Shown here: positions 16,488 to 24,833 of the stretch, in pieces
Layout: the number at the start of each line of letters is the position of its first letter
Numbering within the stretch: position 1 is the first letter of the stretch
The notes under the pieces: model-generated
Database searches by the model: none
What the model saw: only the letters and a program-made list of their open reading frames with translations
What the model was told of the DNA's origin: nothing
NCBI GenBank assembly: GCA_945902135.1
Contig: CAMDMI010000006.1
Location: 1-32,803 of the forward strand
DNA: 32,803 nucleotides
Reading direction: 5' to 3'
Source: Spirosoma fluviale
GTDB taxonomy: Bacteria; Bacteroidota; Bacteroidia; Cytophagales; Flexibacteraceae
Program-made: the position numbers and the translations under genes

Positions 16488-18158
16488 TTATTGGCTTTTT
16501 TTCGATTGACTGCCAATTAGGAGCACAATTTTTTCAAACTGCTCCCGGTCTATGATGGCCCTGTTTTTAATCTGAGCACGGTAATTATAAATGGTATTGG
16601 GCGAATACCTGAGAAACATTGCAATCTTGTGGCTGTCGTTTATTCCAAGCCTGATGAGTGCAAAAATCCGAAGTTCTGTATTCAGCATTTCTCCTTTTTT
16701 AAGAATTACCGGAACTTCAGGATCCAGCAACTTGTTGAATTCAACAACAAATTCTGGAAAAAGACTTAGAAATGCTTTATCAAAATTCCGATAGAATTCC
16801 AACAATTCCAATTTTACTAGATCGCTTGACTCAGCCAATTTTTGGAGTTCGTTAAACTGCTTTGCCAAGAGCAATTTGTACACGCGTTTCTGGAAACCTT
16901 CAAGCTTATCTATGTAAAGCGAGCATTGATTCAGGAACTGGCCTATGTATTCTTCTTTGATAATATTGGCCTCCCGAAGCTTTTCACCCTGGCTGCTGAT
17001 ATTGTCATTTACTTCTTTCAGATTTTTATTGAGCTCATGCAGATATTCACGGGCCTTCGCTAGTTTTCTTTTTTGCATAAGCACCAAAAAAGTAGCAAAA
17101 GCCAACAAAACAGAAATGGAAGAAACGATCCAAAAAAAGGTCTTCAATCTACTTTCCTGCCTTTTAGATTCAATTTGATACGCTCTTGTGATGATTGGAT
17201 AAATCTTGGCAATTTCAATTTTCCTTTGCCTGGCATTATAGAAATTGGCATCCGCCATCGCATAGGCGATAAACGCATTCGCCCTTTCTATTTCACCTTC
17301 TTCGTATAGACTCACTGCAAGGTCTGTGAGACTTTTATTTTCTTTCACAACTGCCTGAATGTCTGCAATTGCAGAGTAAATCCGATACCGGCGTTCCTCA
17401 ATTGCATTGCCTTTCATTCTATATAAATCGGCAATCACAGCGGTAACACCCGCATATGGAGCGGTTCCAGGGATTAAATCCTTTCTAAAAATATCAAGCA
17501 ACAGTTTCTCCGCACCATCCAATTTACCCTCTCCCATCAACTGAATGGCTTTTTCAACCCGATATTCAACAGATGTAGGTGGCAAAATAGAAAGCAATGA
17601 GTCTTGGTATTCCCTTGCTTTCAAAGCATAAGATGGGGCATATTTAAAATCCTGCGCATAATCCCGAAGTGCCTCAAAGGAGAGCTTTCTGTCGTGATAA
17701 TATGTGTTTAAAAGCTCCGGAGATAATCTTGAAGGATTTATTGATTCCAACTGCGAAAAAGCCTCCAGATACATGCCTGCAGAAATCAAAACTTCAGAAA
17801 GCTGAAGTGCCGAAGCCGCCAACCAATCCGAATTTCGGGAATTACGGGCTATTTCAGTTCTGGAGTTTACATACTTCAAAGCAGAATCAAAGCGGTATTG
17901 CCGATACGCATCAAGAAGTTCCGATTGGAATCTGAACCGAACATCTGCTGAAATTCCAGTTGAACTGGATTGCCGCTTCAAGGCCTGAATGGTATTCTCC
18001 TTTTGTTGAATATATCCTGGCGACTTCTCAATCGTAGCTTCCAGACTATCCAATAATTTATCCAAATCATCCTGCCCGAAAATTGATTGGGTCGAGGCAA
18101 TTATCAACAGCAGAAAAAGCACATATTTCTTTCTAGGAAAAATGAATGCTAAGCCCAT
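16488..18158 (-). CDS. Membrane-anchored TPR regulator with C-terminal HTH (DUF6377-like)
   Basis: This 556-residue protein starts with a signal sequence or helix at about residues 10-28. A periplasmic helical region with TPR-like repeats follows to about 330. A transmembrane helix at about 343-364 (FFWIVSSISVLLAFATFLVL) leads into a coiled coil (about 368-410). The C-terminus holds a LuxR-like helix-turn-helix (IRLGINDSHKIAMFLRYSPNTIYNYRAQIKNRA). This layout matches the DUF6377 proteins of Bacteroidota: one-component sensors whose periplasmic TPRs sense and whose cytoplasmic HTH should bind DNA. It is the last gene of a four-gene minus-strand run, 55 bases after mmsA, and may regulate genes in or near that run. 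Confidence 0.8.
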   Translation of the reverse strand: MGLAFIFPRKKYVLFLLLIIASTQSIFGQDDLDKLLDSLEATIEKSPGYIQQKENTIQALKRQSSSTGISADVRFRFQSELLDAYRQYRFDSALKYVNSRTEIARNSRNSDWLAASALQLSEVLISAGMYLEAFSQLESINPSRLSPELLNTYYHDRKLSFEALRDYAQDFKYAPSYALKAREYQDSLLSILPPTSVEYRVEKAIQLMGEGKLDGAEKLLLDIFRKDLIPGTAPYAGVTAVIADLYRMKGNAIEERRYRIYSAIADIQAVVKENKSLTDLAVSLYEEGEIERANAFIAYAMADANFYNARQRKIEIAKIYPIITRAYQIESKRQESRLKTFFWIVSSISVLLAFATFLVLMQKRKLAKAREYLHELNKNLKEVNDNISSQGEKLREANIIKEEYIGQFLNQCSLYIDKLEGFQKRVYKLLLAKQFNELQKLAESSDLVKLELLEFYRNFDKAFLSLFPEFVVEFNKLLDPEVPVILKKGEMLNTELRIFALIRLGINDSHKIAMFLRYSPNTIYNYRAQIKNRAIIDREQFEKIVLLIGSQSKKSQ

Positions 18159-18213
18159 TATTGTTGAAATTAAAAATTGGACAGGTTGTTAAAATCCCGT
18201 CATGATAAAGTCA

Positions 18214-19671
18214 CTAGCTCATCCAATTGGTTTTGCCTTCTGGATTCCACTTGATCGATGTTTTTTTCAAATTGGTCCAAAGGTCTATCGAGCTTTTTCC
18301 GGTGATGTCGTTTACTCCGAACTTGCTGTCGTTCCAGCCACCGAAGGAAAATGGTTCTCTTGGAACAGGAACTCCAATATTCACCCCAATCATTCCTGCG
18401 GAAGCGTTTTCCATAAACTTCCGTGCCATTCCGCCGCTTTGGGTAAATATTGAGGCCGCATTCCCGTATTCAGATGAATTCTCAATTTGAATTGCAGAGT
18501 CCAGATCTTGCGTCCGGATAATGGCAAGGACAGGTCCAAAGACTTCTTCTTTTGCAATGGCCATTTCTGGTTTCACAAAATCGATAACCGTTGGTCCAAC
18601 ATAATAACCAGATTCAAAACCTTCAACTTTCCAGTTGCGGCCATCAACAAGCACTTTCGCACCTGCAGCTTCGGCTTCATTAATGTACTTTTCAATGCGT
18701 TCTTTCGCCGCTTCTGAAATCACAGAACCAAGATTTTCGCCAGGAATAATCTTACGGGCTTCATCACAGATTCCAGACACGATATGATCCACATTGCCCA
18801 CTGCCACCATCGCGGAAGCCGCCATGCAACGCTGCCCTGCACAACCAGACATTGAAGCGGTTACATTGCTCGCAGTCATCGCTGGATGTGCATCCGGCAT
18901 AACAACCAAGTGGTTTTTTGCACCACCCAATGCAGTACAACGCTTTAAATTTCCAGTAGCGCGCTGGTACACAATTTTGGCAACCTTGGTTGAACCCACA
19001 AAAGAAACCGCACTAATATCTGGATGATCACAAATTGCTTCAACAATTTCCCGGTCACCATTTACGATATTCAGAACACCGTCTGGCAGACCTGCTTCTT
19101 TGAGCATCGATGCTATTTTCTGTGCAGAAATTGGAACAAGTTCTGATGGCTTAAGAATCATGCAGTTTCCAAGTGCCAGGGCATTCGGAATGGTCCAATG
19201 CGGCACCATATGTGGAAAATTGAATGGCGCAATTGAAGCCACAATACCCAAAGGCTTGCGTTCAACACGACATTCCACTCCGCGACTCACTTCCAGAATT
19301 TCTCCATAAACCAACTGAGGCATCGAACAGGCAAATTCTGTGAGTTCAATGCTTTTCTCAACTTCGGCACGGGCTTCATCAAATGTTTTACCATTCTCAT
19401 CCATAACAAGTTCAGAAAGCTCCTGAAGATGCTTTTCTAGCAAAGTTTTATAACGAAAAAATACCTGAACCCGCTCCTTCACTGGCAGACCAGACCAGGC
19501 GGGAAATGCTGCTTTTGCCGCTTCAACTGCCATATCAAGTGCCCCTTTCCCGGACAAGGGCATGCTGGAAATTACTTTTCCATGTCTCGGATTATACACA
19601 TCCAGCCTCTTTCCAGAATCTGAAACAAACTGACCTGCGATAAAATTATGGACTTCAGGATATGATCTCAT
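18214..19671 (-). CDS. mmsA: CoA-acylating methylmalonate-semialdehyde dehydrogenase
   Basis: This 485-residue aldehyde dehydrogenase oxidises malonate or methylmalonate semialdehyde to acetyl- or propionyl-CoA with NAD and CoA, at the end of valine, thymine, beta-alanine or inositol breakdown. The subfamily is marked by SGCAGQRCMA, placing the catalytic cysteine at 282, and by LGGAKNH where ordinary aldehyde dehydrogenases carry a catalytic glutamate (ELGGK). The NAD-binding FVGSTKVAK and IAPFNFPHMVPHW segments are intact. The gene lies 32 bases after the cytosine deaminase on the same strand. No other valine or inositol pathway gene is in the window. Confidence 0.92.
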   Translation of the reverse strand: MRSYPEVHNFIAGQFVSDSGKRLDVYNPRHGKVISSMPLSGKGALDMAVEAAKAAFPAWSGLPVKERVQVFFRYKTLLEKHLQELSELVMDENGKTFDEARAEVEKSIELTEFACSMPQLVYGEILEVSRGVECRVERKPLGIVASIAPFNFPHMVPHWTIPNALALGNCMILKPSELVPISAQKIASMLKEAGLPDGVLNIVNGDREIVEAICDHPDISAVSFVGSTKVAKIVYQRATGNLKRCTALGGAKNHLVVMPDAHPAMTASNVTASMSGCAGQRCMAASAMVAVGNVDHIVSGICDEARKIIPGENLGSVISEAAKERIEKYINEAEAAGAKVLVDGRNWKVEGFESGYYVGPTVIDFVKPEMAIAKEEVFGPVLAIIRTQDLDSAIQIENSSEYGNAASIFTQSGGMARKFMENASAGMIGVNIGVPVPREPFSFGGWNDSKFGVNDITGKSSIDLWTNLKKTSIKWNPEGKTNWMS

Positions 19672-19703
19672 TTTGGCTGTTTAAAATTTTGGTGTGCAAT
19701 AAT

Positions 19704-20138
19704 TTATTTGCCTATGTCCTCATTCCAGAGTTCTGGCTTATTGCGAATGAATTCATCCATCATGGAGATGCATTCCGGATTGCTTAAGTCGATGACTTCT
19801 ACGCCATGCGAACGCATAAATTCCGGCGCTCCTGGAAAAGTTTTTGACTCCCCTACGATTACCCTTTTAATTCCAAATTGAACCACAGTGCCAGCGCACA
19901 TGTAACAAGGCATCAATGTAGAGTAGAGTGTTGTTCCGGCATACGAACCAATGCGACCGGCATTACGAAGGCAATCAGTTTCTGCATGGGTCATGGGGTC
20001 ATCCTTTTGAACCCTTTGGTTGTGACCACGACCAATAATTTTTCCATCTTTTACTAGAACAGATCCGATGGGAATTCCGCCTTCAGAAAGGCCCTTCTGG
20101 GCTTCTTCAATGGCGGCTGATAAAAATTCGTCAGTCAT
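19704..20138 (-). CDS. Cytosine deaminase of the yeast Fcy1 type
   Basis: The 144-residue protein is a zinc-dependent CDA-fold deaminase: THAETD gives zinc ligand His51 and proton-shuttling Glu53, and MPCYMC gives zinc ligands Cys78 and Cys81. The cytosine-pocket residues known from yeast Fcy1 (Asn51, Phe114, Trp152, Asp155) line up with Asn40, Phe101, Trp138 and Asp141 here, and the C-terminus LWNEDIGK matches the yeast end closely. It should convert cytosine to uracil for pyrimidine salvage. The gap to the DUF2723 gene upstream is only 14 bases. Guanine deaminase or tRNA adenosine deaminase are less likely because of the Fcy1-like C-terminus. Confidence 0.82.
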   Translation of the reverse strand: MTDEFLSAAIEEAQKGLSEGGIPIGSVLVKDGKIIGRGHNQRVQKDDPMTHAETDCLRNAGRIGSYAGTTLYSTLMPCYMCAGTVVQFGIKRVIVGESKTFPGAPEFMRSHGVEVIDLSNPECISMMDEFIRNKPELWNEDIGK

Positions 20139-20152
20139 GGTTTTAATAATTT

Positions 20153-23100
20153 TTATTCGTCTTCGTATCCGCCCTGATCTTCACCTTGTTGGGCGAATCT
20201 CACATAATTTTCAAAGTCCGTCTTATACTTCTCAGCGAGTGCCTTATTGCCTGATTCTCTATAGGCCATATAAAGCTGCTGCAGAATATACACATTGGTC
20301 TGAATATCAAAAGAAGAAACAAGCTTCGGATTCTTGGTTTCATATTCAAGGTCATCTACTGCCCGCTTATGCATAACAGTAGCAATTTCATCAGCGAGTT
20401 TCTGATTGCCAACTTCCTGCAGCAATGGAATAAACTGAGGCGTGTAAACATCATATCTGGTGGCCTTATCAGGCATGATTTTGAAACAATAATTCAAAAC
20501 ATCCTTGGCCATATCCAACCTAGATTTACCGCCCTTGGTTGGATCAAGAAGTCCCTGCATAGCAGGATTTCCTTCCATCTTCGATTCGTTTATCAATTGA
20601 GATGCCAACATGTAAAATGACTTTCTGGAATTTAATGGAAAGCGTTTGTAGTTCTCATCATAGTACACCTCTGGATTATCAAGATTGCGCCAGAACATTT
20701 TGTTCATCATGTTGTCGTACATCACGGGTGTATTCACAACGCCATCCGATGCCCCCGGATTGTAAATAGGCGTCAAACGATAAGCAAGTCCTTCCAGCTG
20801 AAGGAAGGGCTTAAGATTAAGGTAAGAGGAAGTGGAAAGGGTCGTTGAAAAATATACCGGCCTGCTCCAGTCCATATTGCTGATGATGTTCAAAACCACA
20901 AAATCATTTTTGTAGAGCGCTGTTTTTCCGATTGTCCACGACATCCTTTTTCCAATCCTACTTTTGTCTCTACCCGGAACCCAAGTCATTGCGGCAACTT
21001 TCGCTGAGTCCACATCTAGGTAAAAGGTTTTTGTTGGGAATGTTGCAACGGCTTTTCCACCTTGCGTTGGCACCATCAGTGCAGGATTCTCTTCCTGAAT
21101 CAATGACATCAATTGCTTCAGACTTACTCCAGCCTTTACACCCGCTTTTTCAACATATGGGATATAGTCATTTTTGCCCTGGATGTAATCATCTGTTTCA
21201 AGTGTAATTGGCAAAGGCGCTGATTCGTAAGCCTGCCGTTTCATCTGGCTAATGTACCAGTCTGTGCCAAGCAAGCTCAGGTTACAAACCCGAACATCCG
21301 TTCTAAATCCTTCTACTTCCTGGGCATACCAAAGGGGGAAAGTATCGTTGTCACCACCCGTAAACAAGATGGCATTTTTCGCACATGAATTCAAGAGGTT
21401 TTTGGCAGAATCAACTGAATGGTAACGATTTGCCCTGTTGTGATCGTCCCATGCGCCTTTCACCATTACCACAGGTACAAGCATTGCCAATCCTGTAGAA
21501 ACCAATGCATTTAAAGATGTGTCATTAAAGAATTTCAGAAAAATGGAACGGAGGAACAAAACACCCAGTCCAATCCAAATACAGAATGCATAATAAGAAC
21601 CGGCAAAGGTATAATCCCTTTCGCGGGGCTCAACAGGAGGTTGATTGAGGTAAATTACGATGGCAATTCCAGTAAAGAAAAACAGCAGTCCAACGATGAT
21701 GGCAGACTGGCGATTTCTTTTCCAATGAAAAAATAAACCCGCAATGCCCAAAAGAAAAGGAAGTGCAAAATACCTGTTTCTACCCCTGTTTTCTTTTAGT
21801 GACTCAGGCAAGCCTTTGTCAGAAAATGGAAACATCAATACACCAGCATCCTGAATGTCAGAAGCCCGGCCAATGAAATTCCAGCCGAAATAACGGAAAT
21901 ACATGTGCCCAATCTGGTACTTGAAAAGAAACCCGATGTTCTCAGAAAAAGAAGGCTTTTTGTATACGGTTCGGCCCTCTTCCTGGGAAGCTGCTTCATC
22001 AGTTCTAAGTCTCAAACCCCAGTTCTGGTAGGCCTGAATGTGATTGCCTTGAGGACTGTAAATACGCGGTAAAAGTGTCTTATCCTTGGACGCATATTCC
22101 TGAATCGTCTTTTTATCAACCTCTACATATTTGTCTGTGCCACGCACATATACAGGCGCACCGTCTACAGTATTTACAGGCGATGCATTAAACTGAGGAC
22201 CATAAACCAGAGGTCTGTCGCCATATTGTTCACGCTTCAGGTAACTAACAAATGAGATTGCATTTTCAGGATCGTTCTCATCAATTGGTGGATTGAAATT
22301 AGAGCGAATAAGGATAATCCCGTAAGACGCATAACCAATCAATACAAATGCAAAACAGACCAAAGCTAGGTTAGAAAGGCGTTTTCCTGTTTTCTGGGTG
22401 TGCATAATACCAAAAACCAAACTACCCAAAAACATAATTACGAAAAAGAAAATACCTGAGTTAAACGGCAAGCCCAGACTATTCACAAAGAAAATCTCAA
22501 ATGAATTGGCAAGTCCGGGAAGGCCGGTAATTACACCCACTTGAATAACTCCAAGAATGACAAGGCTTACCAAAAAAGTAATTACAACCCCCTTTACTGA
22601 ATACGAATGCCTGCGGAAGAAATAGACATACGCCATGGCAGGAATTGTAACCAAGTTCAATAAGTGAACCCCGATGGAAAGGCCCATCATGTATGCAATG
22701 AAAACAATCCAGCGATCAGCCAATGGTTCATCTGCAACAGCATCCCATTTCAAAATGGCCCAGAAAACAATGGCTGTAAAAAAGCTTGACATCGCATAAA
22801 CCTCGGCTTCAACAGCTGAAAACCAGGCAGAATCACTGAAAGTATAGGCAAGTCCACCAACCAATCCAGCACCAAGAATGGATAAAGATTGACCAGAAGT
22901 CATTTCTGAACCTTTTTCAACAACGAGTTTACGGGCAAGGAGCGTTATGGACCAAAAAAGAAAAAGAGATGAGAACGCCGAACAAAGTACAGAAACCATG
23001 TTGACCCAAAAGGCGACCTGGGTTACATCCGAACCAGCCAGCAAAGAAAACATCCGGCCCACCAAAAGGAAAAACGGTGCACCAGGAGGATGGGGAACCA

Positions 23101-23239
23101 TCAATTTGTAACTTACTGCGATAAACTCACCGCAATCCCAAAAACTACCGGTCGGTTCGACGGTTGAGGTGTAGGTATAAGTTGCAATGACGAAAACAAT
23201 CCAGCCGAGGAGGTTGTTGATTTTTTTGAAGGAAGACAT
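20153..23239 (-). CDS. DUF2723 polytopic membrane protein, putative protein O-glycosyltransferase
   Basis: This 1028-residue protein has about a dozen membrane helices up to roughly residue 600 and a large soluble C-terminal part. Near the N-terminus FWDCGEFIAVSYKLMVPHPPG carries the acidic pair and HPPG loop conserved in DUF2723, which belongs to the GT-C fold. The eukaryotic member TMEM260 is a protein O-mannosyltransferase, so a lipid-linked-sugar glycosyltransferase acting outside the inner membrane is a reasonable inference. Periplasmic O-glycosylation is common in Bacteroidota. It is the first gene of the minus-strand run and has a good promoter about 70 bases upstream. Confidence 0.88.
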   Translation of the reverse strand: MSSFKKINNLLGWIVFVIATYTYTSTVEPTGSFWDCGEFIAVSYKLMVPHPPGAPFFLLVGRMFSLLAGSDVTQVAFWVNMVSVLCSAFSSLFLFWSITLLARKLVVEKGSEMTSGQSLSILGAGLVGGLAYTFSDSAWFSAVEAEVYAMSSFFTAIVFWAILKWDAVADEPLADRWIVFIAYMMGLSIGVHLLNLVTIPAMAYVYFFRRHSYSVKGVVITFLVSLVILGVIQVGVITGLPGLANSFEIFFVNSLGLPFNSGIFFFVIMFLGSLVFGIMHTQKTGKRLSNLALVCFAFVLIGYASYGIILIRSNFNPPIDENDPENAISFVSYLKREQYGDRPLVYGPQFNASPVNTVDGAPVYVRGTDKYVEVDKKTIQEYASKDKTLLPRIYSPQGNHIQAYQNWGLRLRTDEAASQEEGRTVYKKPSFSENIGFLFKYQIGHMYFRYFGWNFIGRASDIQDAGVLMFPFSDKGLPESLKENRGRNRYFALPFLLGIAGLFFHWKRNRQSAIIVGLLFFFTGIAIVIYLNQPPVEPRERDYTFAGSYYAFCIWIGLGVLFLRSIFLKFFNDTSLNALVSTGLAMLVPVVMVKGAWDDHNRANRYHSVDSAKNLLNSCAKNAILFTGGDNDTFPLWYAQEVEGFRTDVRVCNLSLLGTDWYISQMKRQAYESAPLPITLETDDYIQGKNDYIPYVEKAGVKAGVSLKQLMSLIQEENPALMVPTQGGKAVATFPTKTFYLDVDSAKVAAMTWVPGRDKSRIGKRMSWTIGKTALYKNDFVVLNIISNMDWSRPVYFSTTLSTSSYLNLKPFLQLEGLAYRLTPIYNPGASDGVVNTPVMYDNMMNKMFWRNLDNPEVYYDENYKRFPLNSRKSFYMLASQLINESKMEGNPAMQGLLDPTKGGKSRLDMAKDVLNYCFKIMPDKATRYDVYTPQFIPLLQEVGNQKLADEIATVMHKRAVDDLEYETKNPKLVSSFDIQTNVYILQQLYMAYRESGNKALAEKYKTDFENYVRFAQQGEDQGGYEDE

Positions 23240-23280
23240 CTTCTAAATTGAATCTAAAATTTCTGAAGCAAAGCCAATCG

Positions 23281-23296
23281 TCCAGAGATTTCTGGA
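23281..23296. repeat. Short inverted repeat in a divergent promoter region
   Basis: TCCAGA at 23281-23286 pairs with TCTGGA at 23291-23296 over a four-base centre. It falls near the predicted transcription start of the DUF2723 gene, so it could be an operator, but with six-base arms it may be chance. Confidence 0.3.
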
Positions 23297-23306
23297 TTTG
23301 GAGAGG

Positions 23307-23336
23307 CAAAACTATGGAAAAACAGGGCTTGACCAA
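23307..23336 (-). promoter_or_regulatory. Bacteroidota-type promoter for the DUF2723 gene
   Basis: On the minus strand a TTG (23336-23334) is followed after 19 bases by TAGTTTTG (23314-23307). Both halves and the spacing match the TTG-N19-TAnnTTTG consensus. Transcription would start near 23300, some 60 bases before the start codon. Confidence 0.6.
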
Positions 23337-23338
23337 GT

Positions 23339-23357
23339 TTTCATATCCAATATGAAA
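23339..23357. repeat. 19-bp palindrome in the divergent promoter region
   Basis: TTTCATAT at 23339-23346 and ATATGAAA at 23350-23357 are exact complements around a three-base centre. It lies just upstream of the DUF2723 -33 element and about 45 bases before the NlpE-like gene start, a good place for a regulator of both. Confidence 0.45.
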
Positions 23358-23402
23358 TTCGGGTTTGTGAATTAGACGCGCAATTGCGAATATGCGAGCG
23401 TT

Positions 23403-23909
23403 ATGAACAGGAAAGAATCAAGCTTTCTCCCAGCCAAAACCCTAAAATGGTTTTTCCATTGCTTCCTCATTATGTTGGTTTTGATTTCCTGTTCCGGCCT
23501 TGAATCTGATCAAAAGCAAGCAGCAAATTCTCCGAATCCTCCAGTAAAGACCGGATTTAAAGAAATCCCTGCCTGGACTGGCACCTTTCAAGATACATTG
23601 CCTTGCGATGGTTGCACCGGCCAACTTACCTGGCTCACAATTGAAAAGTCAGGAGAATATTCAAAATCCACAACAAGACTTGGGTATGATGATGTTTTCT
23701 CCAATACCTCCTCGAGTAAAGGAAAGTGGACATTCAACCCTGAAAAACAAATAATTGCTTTAGACTCGGCCGTTGAAAAAACCTGGATTGGTTTTCAACC
23801 CTCTGGAGATTCAATACTGGTTCTTTGCGATCGAAACGGAAGTCCAATAGAAAACGGGCGTTGGTTTTTGCACCGAAGAGGTGGTGGTGATAGTTTGGGT
23901 AATCCCTAA
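23403..23909 (+). CDS. NlpE-like (copper-resistance/envelope-sensing) lipoprotein
   Basis: This 168-residue protein has a lipoprotein signal peptide: a hydrophobic core around residues 16-29 ending LVLISC, with lipidation expected at the cysteine. The mature part contains GTFQDTLPCDGCTGQLTWLTI, the CxxC-containing N-terminal strand motif of NlpE-type beta barrels, followed by GKWTFNPEKQIIAL and an RNGSPIEN strand typical of the same fold. In Escherichia coli NlpE senses copper and surface stress through the Cpx system; here only the fold is clear. The gene diverges from DUF2723 and converges on the potassium channel, with 20 bases between the stops. Confidence 0.8.
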   Translation: MNRKESSFLPAKTLKWFFHCFLIMLVLISCSGLESDQKQAANSPNPPVKTGFKEIPAWTGTFQDTLPCDGCTGQLTWLTIEKSGEYSKSTTRLGYDDVFSNTSSSKGKWTFNPEKQIIALDSAVEKTWIGFQPSGDSILVLCDRNGSPIENGRWFLHRRGGGDSLGNP

Positions 23910-23929
23910 GAATTACTCGAAGGAAAAAA

Positions 23930-24691
23930 TCAGTCCTTTCCGAATTTCTTTACCGGCAATCTGCTGTACTCACCTCGCTCATGGGCCCTTGATGCGAAGT
24001 AGTTAAAAATCAATCCGATAAAAATAAATGAGAAAATAACCTGCCCAAGAACAAGAATTCTGGCCAAGGGATGAACAGGTGTAATATCTCCATAACCCAC
24101 CGTTGCGGAAGTAATGAAACTAAAAAAAACGGCATGAAGGCCCGATTCGAATTTCTTTGAAAAAAAGCTGGGAAAATGTTGGTCACCGGCAAGGTAAACC
24201 ACCGCAAAACCAATGCTTATCTCCATAAAATTGATAAAGAGCGTAATCAGTGAGCGCCGGAATGAAATGGTGGGAGAAAATTCGAATGCCAGAAATATGA
24301 GCGAAGTCAGATACAGCATGGTTTCCAGCATCAGGTAGGAAACCAGGAATACAAAAAACAGATTGGCATTATCATCAGAACATAAAATCAGCAAGGGAAG
24401 AAATAATTTAAATAAAATATACAATTCGGTTGTGAGACGCCTACCCATAAAACCACCTATTTTTCCACCGAAGTGCCTGATGTACAATCCTGGAAAAACA
24501 AACTGAACCGAAACCAGAAACAAACGAATAAGCCTTTCCAGGCCAAAATCCCGATATCCCTTGTTCCTCCAAACCCGATAAACATTGATTATCTGGAGCT
24601 TGATTTCCGGATGAACCCTTTCATTGGACCTAACAAATTCATTGCCCATAAAAAGGGTTTTAAGAAAATTAAGGTTCATCAGTGGAATCAT
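23930..24691 (-). CDS. Potassium channel protein
   Basis: The 253-residue protein carries the potassium selectivity filter TVGYGD at residues 197-202, inside a pore loop (LHAVFFSFITSATVGYGDITP) and followed by the inner helix ILVLGQVIFSFIFIGLIF. Three or four further helices lie before the pore (about 55-70, 90-104, 111-136 and 150-168), so it is closer to a six-helix channel than the two-helix type. No cytoplasmic RCK ligand domain follows: the C-terminus stops about 20 residues after the last helix. It probably sits in the inner membrane. The start at 24691 is uncertain; ATGs at codons 5 and 15 are alternatives. Confidence 0.88.
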   Translation of the reverse strand: MIPLMNLNFLKTLFMGNEFVRSNERVHPEIKLQIINVYRVWRNKGYRDFGLERLIRLFLVSVQFVFPGLYIRHFGGKIGGFMGRRLTTELYILFKLFLPLLILCSDDNANLFFVFLVSYLMLETMLYLTSLIFLAFEFSPTISFRRSLITLFINFMEISIGFAVVYLAGDQHFPSFFSKKFESGLHAVFFSFITSATVGYGDITPVHPLARILVLGQVIFSFIFIGLIFNYFASRAHERGEYSRLPVKKFGKD

Positions 24692-24833
24692 TTTTTGATT
24701 TCAAATGTCAATGGCTTTTCGAGAAAATTTCTCTTTGCAAATCCAAGAAGTTCTTGGGGAATTAAAAAGGTTTAGAATCAATCCCATCTATGCGGTATAA
24801 TTGTGCATCCTTATAGAAATACCATTGGAGACC

